A stretch of 17,181 bases of DNA from CAYMND01 sp964465065 (GCA_964465065.1 CAYXHZ010000064.1:1-17181), one strand, 5' to 3'; positions 7,073 through 15,430 are shown, counted from the first letter of the stretch. Made by a program: numbers and translations. Notes: a model not told the origin generated them from the sequence alone.

Positions 7073-9898
7073 ATGAAGCAGAAAATGTTGCTTTCTTTTT
7101 TGATCTTGCTGAGTATGGGCCTGCTTAATGCCCAGCTCACCCAGACCGGAACCATCGGCGGCACTGTGGTCGCCGAGGACGGTTCCGCCATCCCCGGCGT
7201 GTCGGTTGAAGCCCGTTCAGCGGCGCTTGTGGTCGAAAAAATAGCCACGATCACCAATGAAGAGGGACAATTCCGTTTCCGTAACCTGCCTCCGGGAACC
7301 TATGAGTTGACCTTCAAACTGGAAGGAATGAAAACCTTGATCCGCAAGGGGATAGCGGTCAATCTGTCGACGACAACCAACATCAACGTGGCCATGGAGT
7401 TCGGTACTCTGACCGAAAACATCGAAGTGTCCGGCAAGGCGCCGACCATCGATGTCCAGGCCACGGCCAAGACCACCAACATCTCTTCCGAAATGATCAA
7501 ATCGATTCCGACCCGCAACCGAGACCTGGCCGGTATCTTCGGCCTGACGGCCGGTGTGCAGAACGAGGTGGCTCACGGCGGCGGAGAACGCAACAATTCC
7601 TGGAACGTCGACGGTGTGAACACCAACGACCCGGTGGTCGGCACCCGCGGTACGACTCCGGCGGCTGACGTGTTGCAGGAAGTGGCCGTCAGCGTCGGCG
7701 GTATCGGTGCCGATCAGGCCTCTTCCGGCGGAGCCATCGTCAACGCCGTCACCAAATCCGGCGGCAACGAGTTCTCCGGTTCGGCCTCGATTTACTACAA
7801 CCATGAAAGTTTCAACGGCGACAATACCAAGGGTACAGTCCTGGAAGGTTCGGCCAGCGGCGAGAAGTTCAACTTCAACCCGGCCGTCTCGCTGGGTGGC
7901 CCGATCGTCAAGAACAAACTGTGGTTCTTTGCCAGCTACAGTCTGATGAAATCCGAGACCTATGTGCAGGGTTATCCCTACGATCAGAATGACGAAATTC
8001 CTCTGGACAGCAACGAGCCGTTCATTTATGGCAAGTTGACCTGGCAAGCCGGAGCCAATGACAAGATCTACTTCTCGTACAACTATTCCGATCTGATCCG
8101 CAACCACCGGTCGGCCAGCAATTTCGAACCGGAAACCGCCACTTTCAAACAGGACAGCGTCAATCATGCTTTCAATATCGATTGGTCGCACACCTTCAGC
8201 AACAACTTTTTTGGCAGCTTCAAGTTCGCTTCGGCGCCGGTCAACTTCGGTCTGCATGCCAAAAACGATGTACCGTATTATTACGATCTGCTGACTGATT
8301 TGGTACTGAGTGGGGCCGGTACTGGGTATTCCGATGTCTACAAACGCAGTCACCTGCAGTTTCAGACTGATTTCACCTGGTTTATCGACGATTTCATCGG
8401 ACATCACGAACTGAAGGCCGGCGGCGATCTGAATCTCTCGAAGGGCGATCGTTCGCTTCTGTTCGAAGGTCCCGAATCGTCCCTGATGGCCGGATATCAG
8501 CCTTATTACGTGTATACCTTGGGAGATGAGCCCTATTACGCCTATTTCTACAAAGACAACTACCAGTCTGAGAAGATGCAGAATATATCTGTCTATCTGC
8601 AGGACACCTGGAGCCCGACCCGTAATCTGACACTGACATTGGGTTTGCGTTTCACGAACAGCAAGGGAATTATTCCGGAACAGAATGCAGATGCGACAGG
8701 TTATTTCCTGCCGCAATATTACGGTACCGAATACCCGCTGGCCAATTCCGCGGTTCCCGAACAATTCACGGCCATGACCTGGAACAATCTCGCTCCGCGT
8801 CTGGCGTTCAGTTACGATTTCGCAGGTGACGGCAGGACGGTTCTCAAAGGCAGCTACGGTCGATACTACGAAGCCCTGTTGACCCAGTATTTCAGCAAGG
8901 TCAACCCCAACGGCGCGGCCGGTTTCTGGGGCTATGTGGACAGCGATCTGAATCTGGACTATCTGGATGGAATCGATGTGCCGGAAGCCTCTCTCTTGGG
9001 TTACAACGGCGTTGAGCCGACCACACCGTACGAGAACGAGTTCACGGTTAGCATCGAGAGGGAACTTTTCGAAGACTGGTCGTTGACCGCCCGAGGAATC
9101 TACAAGGAGAAGCGCAACGTCATCGAGGATGTGGACGTCAACGGACTGGATATCGATGCCCTGATGAACAACGGTCAATTGATCTGGACCAACTGGCAAC
9201 AAGTACCAGTCACTGATCCGATGACCGGAGAGACTTGCTATTTTTATGAGAAGATCGACAACCTGCTGCCGAGTAAATATGCGCTGGTTAACATAAAGGG
9301 CAAGGCTCGGGAGTACAAGGCCCTGGAATTGATCGTCAGAAAACGGTTTTCCAAAGGTTGGATGATGGAAGTGTCCTATGTCTTGTCCAAACTGGAAGGT
9401 TTGTTCAACTCCAATTTCGACGATACAACCAGTGTCAGCGGTTATTACGATTCGCCCAACAATCACGTGAACGCTGTGGGGCGCCTGGAAAACGATCGTC
9501 GTCATTATCTCAAGGTGCTGGGCATGGTCCGCGGCCCCTGGGGTATCAACCTGTCCGGTGTCGTCGAATACTACTCCGGCAATCCCTACAGCCGTTTGCT
9601 CAGCGACAGCCAGGAAGGGATCACGCTCAACGGCGTAACGGATGTGGACATCATAGCCGGCAGCCGTGGTATGTATACCCTGCCTGATGTTTTCAATGTG
9701 GATCTGGCTCTTGAAAAAGAGTTCAAGATCAAGAATGTCCGTTTCACTGTTTTTGCCAACGCATTCAACATTTTCAATTCCGGTGTGGCCACCGCAGTGG
9801 AAGCCACCACATCACATTCACGACGTCCGTTCGGAACCATGACCGGCATTACCAATCCCTTTTATCTTCGTCTGGGCGCCCGTTTCGATTTCAATTAA
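7073..9898 (+). CDS. TonB-dependent receptor, Oar-like, copy 3
   Basis: This is a 941-residue paralogue of copy 2 with identical length and layout: signal peptide (1-20, cleavage after LNA), carboxypeptidase-regulatory-like domain (about 22-112), plug (about 120-235) and barrel ending FDFN. QDTWSP falls at residue 510, exactly as in copy 2. The N-terminal third is very close to copy 2, and some nucleotide runs are identical. The region from about residue 290 to 500, which should form extracellular loops, is more diverged, as expected if the copies bind different ligands. No SusD-like, TonB, ExbB or ExbD gene is nearby, so energy must come from a system encoded elsewhere. The substrate is unknown. 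The downstream hairpin lacks a T-run, so read-through towards the transporter gene is possible. Confidence 0.95.
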   Translation: MKQKMLLSFLILLSMGLLNAQLTQTGTIGGTVVAEDGSAIPGVSVEARSAALVVEKIATITNEEGQFRFRNLPPGTYELTFKLEGMKTLIRKGIAVNLSTTTNINVAMEFGTLTENIEVSGKAPTIDVQATAKTTNISSEMIKSIPTRNRDLAGIFGLTAGVQNEVAHGGGERNNSWNVDGVNTNDPVVGTRGTTPAADVLQEVAVSVGGIGADQASSGGAIVNAVTKSGGNEFSGSASIYYNHESFNGDNTKGTVLEGSASGEKFNFNPAVSLGGPIVKNKLWFFASYSLMKSETYVQGYPYDQNDEIPLDSNEPFIYGKLTWQAGANDKIYFSYNYSDLIRNHRSASNFEPETATFKQDSVNHAFNIDWSHTFSNNFFGSFKFASAPVNFGLHAKNDVPYYYDLLTDLVLSGAGTGYSDVYKRSHLQFQTDFTWFIDDFIGHHELKAGGDLNLSKGDRSLLFEGPESSLMAGYQPYYVYTLGDEPYYAYFYKDNYQSEKMQNISVYLQDTWSPTRNLTLTLGLRFTNSKGIIPEQNADATGYFLPQYYGTEYPLANSAVPEQFTAMTWNNLAPRLAFSYDFAGDGRTVLKGSYGRYYEALLTQYFSKVNPNGAAGFWGYVDSDLNLDYLDGIDVPEASLLGYNGVEPTTPYENEFTVSIERELFEDWSLTARGIYKEKRNVIEDVDVNGLDIDALMNNGQLIWTNWQQVPVTDPMTGETCYFYEKIDNLLPSKYALVNIKGKAREYKALELIVRKRFSKGWMMEVSYVLSKLEGLFNSNFDDTTSVSGYYDSPNNHVNAVGRLENDRRHYLKVLGMVRGPWGINLSGVVEYYSGNPYSRLLSDSQEGITLNGVTDVDIIAGSRGMYTLPDVFNVDLALEKEFKIKNVRFTVFANAFNIFNSGVATAVEATTSHSRRPFGTMTGITNPFYLRLGARFDFN

Positions 9899-9930
9899 TC
9901 CGTGCCTGTGATCTGAAAACTCTCCCGAAG

Positions 9931-9960
9931 GCTCCGGGGGCTTGATCAAGTCCCCGGAGC
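9931..9960 (+). terminator. Hairpin after receptor copy 3, T-run missing
   Basis: GCTCCGGGG (9931-9939) pairs perfectly with CCCCGGAGC (9952-9960). The CTTGATCAAG between them can pair further, giving an almost loop-free hairpin. It is homologous in position and sequence to the copy 2 terminator but is followed by TAACGGGATAAATT, not a T-run. It may be a weakened terminator or an RNA-end stabiliser. Confidence 0.55.
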
Positions 9961-10063
9961 TAACGGGATAAATTGACTTTTTATCTCTTTTTCCTGATAA
10001 TACTCTCGTCCATACGATGATTTCCAAACGGGTAGCCGAATATTCCGGGTGGATTATCGCAAA

Positions 10064-10085
10064 ACATATTTATAATATGTATAAT
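10064..10085 (+). promoter_or_regulatory. Palindrome with overlapping TATAAT boxes upstream of the AI-2E transporter
   Basis: ACATATT (10064-10070) and AATATGT (10074-10080) form a perfect 7-bp inverted repeat around TAT. TATAAT occurs twice, at 10071-10076 inside the palindrome and at 10080-10085 at its edge. This looks like a -10 region overlapped by an operator, 47 bases or more before the transporter start. No good -35 box stands at the right distance, so the promoter call is tentative. Confidence 0.4.
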
Positions 10086-10131
10086 TGGAACTGCGAAGCT
10101 TGATGGCAAGAAAAGTGGACGGGCGGATAAG

Positions 10132-11235
10132 ATGACTCAGAAAAATGTCGATAACGGGAAAGCTCCCAACCCCTACCTGTCTCTGGCGGTGTACACCGCG
10201 CTGGTCCTGATCGGTCTGCTGGCGCTCCGTCATGCCGGCCTCCTGTTTGTACCGATTTTCGCGGGCTTCGTGTTCGCCTTCCTGCTCAATCCGCTGCTGA
10301 TCCGCATGATCAAATGGACAAAGTACCGACGCAGCGTCTGCGCCGCCGTGATCGTATCGACCATCTTTCTGGTTCTGACCGCCATCCTGATCCCGTTGAT
10401 CCCATACCTGTTGACCCGGATCAGCGCCGCCGCCGAGAAACTGCCGCAGACCCTGTCCCAGTTTTCTGCCAAAATCGATGTCTTCAACCAGTATCTGACC
10501 CGCAATTTCCCCGACTTCGTCGGCAAGCTGGATCTGATGAACCAGATCGAACGGGTCGTCGAATCGTCATTGGGCAACATTTCCGAACGTTTCTTCGATC
10601 TGTTCACCAGTCTGTACGGAGTGGTGTCGATCTTCGCCTACATCGTGCTCATTCCTCTGTTCACCTTCTTTTTCATGCGGGATTACTTCGTCGTCAAATC
10701 GTTCCTGTTCTCGCTGGTTCCCAAACGTCTGAGCGGATATTTCTCCGATAAACTGCGCGGCTTCAACCAGATTCTGGCAGCCTACATCCGAGGCCAGTCC
10801 ATCGTGGTGATCCTGTTGTGCATTTTCTATTCGATCGGGCTGTCGCTGATCGGGCTGCCTTTTCCGGTGGTCATCGGCATATTTTCCGGCCTGGGCGATA
10901 TCATACCGTATTTCGGGACCATCGTCGGCCTGCTCTTCTCCCTGATCATCGGTTTCGTGCATTTCTATACGGTAAAACAGACATTGCTGATCCTGCTCGT
11001 GTACCTGATCATCAAGGTCAGCGAGAACTGGTTCATTTATCCCAAAATCGTCGGTTTCCGGGTCGGGCTGCCTTTTTTCTGGGCGCTGGTCTCTTTCATC
11101 ACCTTCGGCAAGCTGTTCGGCTTCTGGGGACTTTTAGTGGCCATACCCTGCAGCGCCGGTTTCAAGCTGTTCCTGGTGGATGTGATCCGGAAGTACCACA
11201 AGTCGAAATATTTCAACGCCGACGAGCCGCAATAA
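10132..11235 (+). CDS. AI-2E family transporter (PerM-like inner-membrane protein)
   Basis: The 367-residue polytopic inner-membrane protein belongs to the AI-2E/PerM family. Members have been linked to autoinducer-2 export or Na+/H+ and other ion exchange, so the substrate cannot be assigned. Hydrophobic segments lie at about 15-58 (two helices), 70-95, 160-182, 222-250, 255-280, 283-300 and 310-350. A soluble stretch at about 96-155 separates the N-terminal helices from the core. Family signatures are visible: YIRGQ at 217-221, GLGDIIPYFG at 253-262, and FGFWGLLVAIP at 329-339. Length is normal. The ATG at 10132 follows GGGCGG by 5 bases. It stands 233 bases after receptor copy 3 with its own candidate promoter, and the LytTR gene follows 180 bases later. 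Confidence 0.92.
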   Translation: MTQKNVDNGKAPNPYLSLAVYTALVLIGLLALRHAGLLFVPIFAGFVFAFLLNPLLIRMIKWTKYRRSVCAAVIVSTIFLVLTAILIPLIPYLLTRISAAAEKLPQTLSQFSAKIDVFNQYLTRNFPDFVGKLDLMNQIERVVESSLGNISERFFDLFTSLYGVVSIFAYIVLIPLFTFFFMRDYFVVKSFLFSLVPKRLSGYFSDKLRGFNQILAAYIRGQSIVVILLCIFYSIGLSLIGLPFPVVIGIFSGLGDIIPYFGTIVGLLFSLIIGFVHFYTVKQTLLILLVYLIIKVSENWFIYPKIVGFRVGLPFFWALVSFITFGKLFGFWGLLVAIPCSAGFKLFLVDVIRKYHKSKYFNADEPQ

Positions 11236-11239
11236 CCGA

Positions 11240-11333
11240 TACTCAGGGCAAATCCACGATTACGGGTGATAATGACCGGCCTTAAGACCGAAGTCTTACC
11301 TTGAGTAATCCCACTCAATCTGTCGAAATGAGT
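11240..11333 (+). promoter_or_regulatory. Cluster of ACTCA/TGAGT half-sites and small hairpins ahead of the LytTR gene
   Basis: TACTCA (11240-11245) and TGAGTA (11302-11307) are complementary. TTGAGT (11301-11306) pairs perfectly with ACTCAA (11313-11318) across 6 bases, and ACTCA (11313-11317) can instead pair with TGAGT (11329-11333). A separate perfect hairpin TAAGAC-CGAA-GTCTTA lies at 11283-11298. The stretch could be a set of regulator sites or mutually exclusive RNA hairpins between the transporter and LytTR genes. No T-run is present, so it is not an ordinary terminator. Confidence 0.35.
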
Positions 11334-11401
11334 GTTTTCCACAGCAACTTCGACCGCTAAACCGACGTATCTTGGCGTGAAAACAATCTGTGAAAACGAC
11401 T

Positions 11402-11407
11402 GGAGGT
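11402..11407 (+). promoter_or_regulatory. Ribosome-binding site of the LytTR gene
   Basis: GGAGGT stands 8 bases before the ATG at 11416. It sets the start of the LytTR protein and excludes the in-frame ATG at 11332. Confidence 0.75.
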
Positions 11408-11415
11408 ACGATCGG

Positions 11416-11790
11416 ATGAATAAAAAAAATGAATTTGTCATCATCAAATCGATGGGGCGCTACCTGTTTCTGAACCCGCAACAGATCAGTTGGGTGGTGG
11501 CGGAAGGCAATTACGTTCGGGTGTACTGCCAAGATAAGAACCACCTGGTCCGGGAGACCCTCAAGGAGATCAGCCAGCGCCTGGACCCGACTCTGTTTGT
11601 CCGCATCAATCGATCGGTCATCCTCAACATCCGCCTGATCCAGGAGATCAAACAGAAACGGAACGCCAGCTTCGAGGTCAAGGTGAGCGGGAACAAGGTC
11701 TGGAAATGGAGCGAAGGCTACCGCGACAACCTCAACTTACTGCTGGGGAAAGGCAAAAAGAGGGCCGAAGCGGCGGTCATGGGATTGTGA
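11416..11790 (+). CDS. Stand-alone LytTR DNA-binding regulator
   Basis: The 124-residue protein consists almost entirely of a LytTR domain (about 8-110), a mostly beta-strand DNA-binding fold typical of AgrA/LytR/AlgR response regulators. Recognisable family elements are ISWVVAEGNYVRVY, the helix LVRETLKEISQRL, and the stretch FVRINRSVILNIRLIQEI. The usual final strand-turn with a conserved Tyr appears as SEGYRDNL. No receiver or membrane domain is attached and no histidine kinase is nearby, so it probably responds to something other than a paired sensor or acts as an autoregulated switch. The tail is basic (GKGKKRAE). It precedes the envelope gene cluster at 11872-16769 by 81 bases and is a reasonable candidate regulator of it or of the transporter; that is inference. 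Confidence 0.9.
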   Translation: MNKKNEFVIIKSMGRYLFLNPQQISWVVAEGNYVRVYCQDKNHLVRETLKEISQRLDPTLFVRINRSVILNIRLIQEIKQKRNASFEVKVSGNKVWKWSEGYRDNLNLLLGKGKKRAEAAVMGL

Positions 11791-11871
11791 ACGGGCTTTG
11801 ACCGATCGGAAAATGTCGGCACCGCGGATTGAAAACTGTATACAAGCATATCAGACAGGAGTCTTAATTTT

Positions 11872-14085
11872 ATGAAGAAGCAAACCTTTACTTACCTGGT
11901 AATCGCAATAATTCTGCTCATTCCGTTCAGCTCGTGTCTGGCCCAGGACAAACGGGTCGGCGAGGGGGTCGTTCTGCGCCCGCAGCGTACCGATGTTCCG
12001 CCGGTTCTGGATGGAGCGCTCGACGATCCGGCCTGGAAGAGCGGTCCGATTGTCAGCGGACCCTTCATCACCAACACCCCGGTCTACGGCGAAGAACTGC
12101 CGCAGAAGACGGAAATCTGGCTGAGTTATGACAGCAAGAACATATATGTCGCTTATTATTGTCACGACGACCACCCGGAGAAGATTCGCGGCACCATGAC
12201 CCGGCGCGACAACATCATGGCCGAGGACTGGATCGACGTGGACATCGACACCTTCGGCACCCGGCAGTTGAGCTATCTGCACGCCTGCAACCCGCTCGGA
12301 GTCCAATGCGACCTCGTCTATTCGGCCTCGGGCGGCCAGAGTCTGGATCCGGACTGGGTCTGGTACAGTGCCGGCAAGATGGTGGCGGACGGCTATATCG
12401 TCGAGCTGCGCATCCCCCTCAAAAGCCTGCGCTACAAGGGCGGCAAGTCGGTGACCATGAACATCGGTTTCTACCGTTACGTCAGCCACAGCGACGCCAA
12501 CGCCTCATGGCCGCAGGAAGGCCAGAAGCTGGGCTACTTCAATTCCCTGGTACCGGTGGTCTTCGAAGACCTGGACAACCAGCTGCGCCTGGAAGCCCTG
12601 CCGGTGATCACCTACAGCAGCGTCCGCGACCGGCAGAGCCCGCAGGCCTGGTATCCGGCCGACGACAGTCTGCAGGCCGGTCTGGATCTCAAGTACGGAG
12701 TGAGCCCGACCAGTAATCTGGAATTGACCGTCAACCCCGATTTTTCCCAGGTGGAGAGCGATCAGATGCAGGTGACCGTCAATCAGCGCTATCCGATCTT
12801 CTTTTCGGAAAAGCGGCCGTTCTTCATGGAAGTGGGCAACCTGTTCAGCCTGGCCGGTGCCGTCGGGGCCGGCAACATGGCTTCGGCCGTACACACCCGC
12901 ACCATCATCGATCCGGCCTGGGGCGCCAAGTTCACCGGCGATTTTTCCCGTTTTTCCCTCGGCATCCTGGCCGCCGGCGACGAGGCCCTGGGGCAGAACC
13001 TGGAAGAGGACAACCCCGATTACGGACGCAACGCCACCTCCGTCATCGCCCGTGGCAAGTATCTGCTCGGCGGCGACAACTTCATCGGCATGCTCTACAG
13101 TGGCTGGGAATTCGCCGACAGTTACAACCGGGTCGTGGCCGCTGACAGTCATTTCCGCCTGGCCGGGCGCCACAGCATCGATCTGAACGGCATGTTCTCT
13201 TTCAGCGGGGAGGGGGACGGCAGCGAGAACCGCAACGGTCACGCCCTGAACTTCAGCTATGCCTACGTGCAGCGGCCATTGGAAATGTACCTGGTGCTTG
13301 AGGACTACAGCCCGGATTTCCGTATGGATTCGGCCTTTTACAACCGTACCGGCTTCAGTTGCGCCGCTTTCCAGATTGCGCCGCGCTTTTATCCGCAATG
13401 GAAGGGCATGAGCTGGCTGCGCCGCGCCAATCTGATCGGATCGATCAATTACATCCACGACAAAACCACCGGCGGGGATGATCTGTACCTGTCGGCAGGC
13501 ATACAGATCAATACCCTGCGTCAGGGTTCGGCCAGCCTGCAATTCATCCGCAACGACGAGTTCTGGGCCGGACGCGGTTTCGTGCAGAGCCGGGTGTCGG
13601 GCAACTTCGCCCTGACTCCGAAACCGTGGCTGACCTTCAATGCCGGTTGCAACTACGGCGAGGCGATCAACTATCAGAACGCCTACATGGGCCTGCGTCT
13701 CAACCTGTCGGCGGGTCTGGCTCTGCAGCTGGGCAGCCGGCTGCGGCAATCGTTCAATTATACTTACCAGGACTTCCACCGCGCCGACGATCGCAGTCAT
13801 GTCTACGACATCAACATCCTGGTGTCGCGCACCACCTTCCAGTACAACAAGAGCCTGTTTTTTCGCAGCCTGATCCAGTACGATTCCTACAACAAGCGGG
13901 TGCTGACCGATCTGCTGGCCTCCTTCACCCTGATTCCCGGAACGGTCCTGCACGTCGGTTACGGTCTGATGCACAACGAGTACGGTTACGAGAACGGGAC
14001 CTGGAAACGGGATATCGTCGACGCCGAGTACTTCAACATGCGCCAGAGCTTCTTCGCCAAGGTCAGCTATCGCTGGCAGTTCTAG
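11872..14085 (+). CDS. CBM9-like / DUF5916 outer-membrane protein
   Basis: The 737-residue protein has a signal peptide (about 1-25, cleavage near CLAQ-DK), a CBM9-like beta-sandwich (about 38-215, opening with PPVLDGALDDPAWKSG and including AEDWIDVDIDTF), and a C-terminal DUF5916 domain predicted to form an outer-membrane beta-barrel (about 260-737). The DUF5916 hallmark is clear: NPDFSQVESD at 288-297 followed by FFSEKRPFFME at 310-320. The chain ends SYRWQF, a barrel-like terminal Phe. The function of DUF5916 is not established; the CBM9 part suggests carbohydrate or other polymer binding at the surface. AGGAG lies 10 bases before the ATG. A Cys at residue 22 sits in FSSC, but the lipobox fit is poor, so signal peptidase I cleavage is favoured. 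The hydrolase gene follows after 68 bases. Confidence 0.92.
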   Translation: MKKQTFTYLVIAIILLIPFSSCLAQDKRVGEGVVLRPQRTDVPPVLDGALDDPAWKSGPIVSGPFITNTPVYGEELPQKTEIWLSYDSKNIYVAYYCHDDHPEKIRGTMTRRDNIMAEDWIDVDIDTFGTRQLSYLHACNPLGVQCDLVYSASGGQSLDPDWVWYSAGKMVADGYIVELRIPLKSLRYKGGKSVTMNIGFYRYVSHSDANASWPQEGQKLGYFNSLVPVVFEDLDNQLRLEALPVITYSSVRDRQSPQAWYPADDSLQAGLDLKYGVSPTSNLELTVNPDFSQVESDQMQVTVNQRYPIFFSEKRPFFMEVGNLFSLAGAVGAGNMASAVHTRTIIDPAWGAKFTGDFSRFSLGILAAGDEALGQNLEEDNPDYGRNATSVIARGKYLLGGDNFIGMLYSGWEFADSYNRVVAADSHFRLAGRHSIDLNGMFSFSGEGDGSENRNGHALNFSYAYVQRPLEMYLVLEDYSPDFRMDSAFYNRTGFSCAAFQIAPRFYPQWKGMSWLRRANLIGSINYIHDKTTGGDDLYLSAGIQINTLRQGSASLQFIRNDEFWAGRGFVQSRVSGNFALTPKPWLTFNAGCNYGEAINYQNAYMGLRLNLSAGLALQLGSRLRQSFNYTYQDFHRADDRSHVYDINILVSRTTFQYNKSLFFRSLIQYDSYNKRVLTDLLASFTLIPGTVLHVGYGLMHNEYGYENGTWKRDIVDAEYFNMRQSFFAKVSYRWQF

Positions 14086-14153
14086 GCGTTTTGGCCGATT
14101 TTGGTGCATCCGCCTTGCGATCCGCTACAGTACATGGTAGAAAGAAAGACAAG

Positions 14154-15428
14154 ATGATGAATCGAAAAGGGATTTTCGCTGTATGGATTCTGTTGTTCTG
14201 CGGACTGTCCGTCATGGCCGACGATGTGAAGCCGTACACTCTGGAGGAGCTGGACCAGTTCACCAGACTGGAGCGGCTCAGCCCCAGGGTAGTCGTTGTG
14301 CGCAACGGTGTCAGCGATATGGATACCGTTGCGGCCGTGGCCACCGCCAGGGGAGTGGTCGTCATCGATGCCGGCACCAATACGCCCCGCAGCCTGCGCT
14401 ACCGGGAACAGATTGAAAAGGAACTGGGGCGCAGGGATTTCGTCTACCTGATCCAGACCCATTTTCATCGCGATCACAGCTACGGCAACCGGGCCTTTCC
14501 GGAAGCGGCGGTCATCGGCCACGAGCGACTGGCCGGCGAGCTGCAGGACCGCTGGGCTTCGGATTACGATTCCCGGGATTTGAGCCAGGCCAGGTTGCAC
14601 TGGCAAAAGCAGCTGCAGGGCCTGTCGCCCGGATCCAATCAGGCCAGGCAGCTGCGCATCTACCTCTACGAGGCCGACGAGATTCTTGCTGCCCAGGCGC
14701 AAGGGCAGCGGGGCCGCCTTCCGGACATCAGCTTCTCCGACCGAATGACCCTGGACATGGGAGATGTCACCGTGCAGCTGATTTACTTCGGCCCGGCCCA
14801 CACCCAGAGCGACATTCTGGTCTACCTGCCGCAGGAGGACCTGCTGTTCGTCGGCGATCTGTTCAACGCCCCGGGCGACATCAATTTCGAGCATTTCGGG
14901 CATCAGTATGCCCGGACATGGACAACGGCTCTGGAGACGGTGACTGCCCGGTCCAGCGCTGGCCTTCGCGTTGTCAACGGTCATTTCGGCCGCACCATGG
15001 GGGCCGAGACGCTGTTGGAATTCGCCGCCGCAATGAAAACTTTTGCAACCGGTTACGAAGCCGGCAAGGAACCCTACCCGTTGCGCCGGATCACCCGGAT
15101 CGAAGCCGAATCGGGTCTGGACGGCCTCAGGGCGGAATTGACCCGGCTCGAGCAAGCCGATAAAGACAAGTTTTTTTTCCTTGAAAATCCGCTGATCACT
15201 GCGGCCTACGCTTTTATGCTCAACGGCAAAGGGGATCGGGCCATTGAGCTGCTGCGTTTCGTCTGCCGGACCTTCCCGCAGTCCTGGAACGCCTTCGACA
15301 GCCTGGGCGAAGCCTACATGCGCAGCTCGGACCGGGAAGGTGCCATCGAGAATTACGAAAAATCCCTGAAGCTGAACCCTCAGAACCAAAACGCCGTCGA
15401 ACAATTGAAGAAATTGCGGGAATCCTGA
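14154..15428 (+). CDS. Exported metallo-beta-lactamase-fold hydrolase with C-terminal TPR
   Basis: The 424-residue protein has a signal peptide (1-22, cleavage at VMA-DD), an MBL-fold domain (about 40-280) and a C-terminal extension ending in a tetratricopeptide repeat (about 377-409, SWNAFDSLGEAYMR then AIENYEKSLKLNP). All dinuclear metal ligands expected of the superfamily are visible: His103, His105, Asp107 and His108 (THFHRDHS), His216 (PAHTQSD), Asp235 (VGDLF) and His277 (NGHFG). It is therefore probably an active periplasmic zinc hydrolase. It is not specifically like antibiotic-degrading enzymes, so no resistance role is claimed. Starts at 14154 and 14157 are both ATG; only a weak purine-rich site (AGAAAGACAAG) precedes them. 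The frame is open upstream into the previous gene, but that extension is out-of-frame coding sequence of the DUF5916 gene and is rejected. The acetyltransferase starts 2 bases after its stop, indicating co-translation. Confidence 0.92.
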   Translation: MMNRKGIFAVWILLFCGLSVMADDVKPYTLEELDQFTRLERLSPRVVVVRNGVSDMDTVAAVATARGVVVIDAGTNTPRSLRYREQIEKELGRRDFVYLIQTHFHRDHSYGNRAFPEAAVIGHERLAGELQDRWASDYDSRDLSQARLHWQKQLQGLSPGSNQARQLRIYLYEADEILAAQAQGQRGRLPDISFSDRMTLDMGDVTVQLIYFGPAHTQSDILVYLPQEDLLFVGDLFNAPGDINFEHFGHQYARTWTTALETVTARSSAGLRVVNGHFGRTMGAETLLEFAAAMKTFATGYEAGKEPYPLRRITRIEAESGLDGLRAELTRLEQADKDKFFFLENPLITAAYAFMLNGKGDRAIELLRFVCRTFPQSWNAFDSLGEAYMRSSDREGAIENYEKSLKLNPQNQNAVEQLKKLRES

Positions 15429-15430
15429 CC

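Noticed and set aside
7217..9505. 762-codon minus-strand open frame opposite receptor copy 3
   Set aside because: It covers conserved barrel sequence on the other strand and encodes a low-complexity Val/Gly/Gln/Asp-rich product typical of antisense frames. Similar frames at 12505-14109 and 14082-15404 were rejected for the same reason.
13626..14153. Upstream extension of the MBL hydrolase frame into the DUF5916 gene
   Set aside because: The extension is out-of-frame DUF5916 sequence rich in Arg/Gln/Pro. The signal peptide begins at 14154-14157, which marks the true start.
14154..15428. Beta-lactamase or antibiotic-resistance function for the MBL-fold protein
   Set aside because: Metal ligands are shared by the whole superfamily. 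Nothing specific to antibiotic-hydrolysing classes is visible, and the TPR tail argues for another role.
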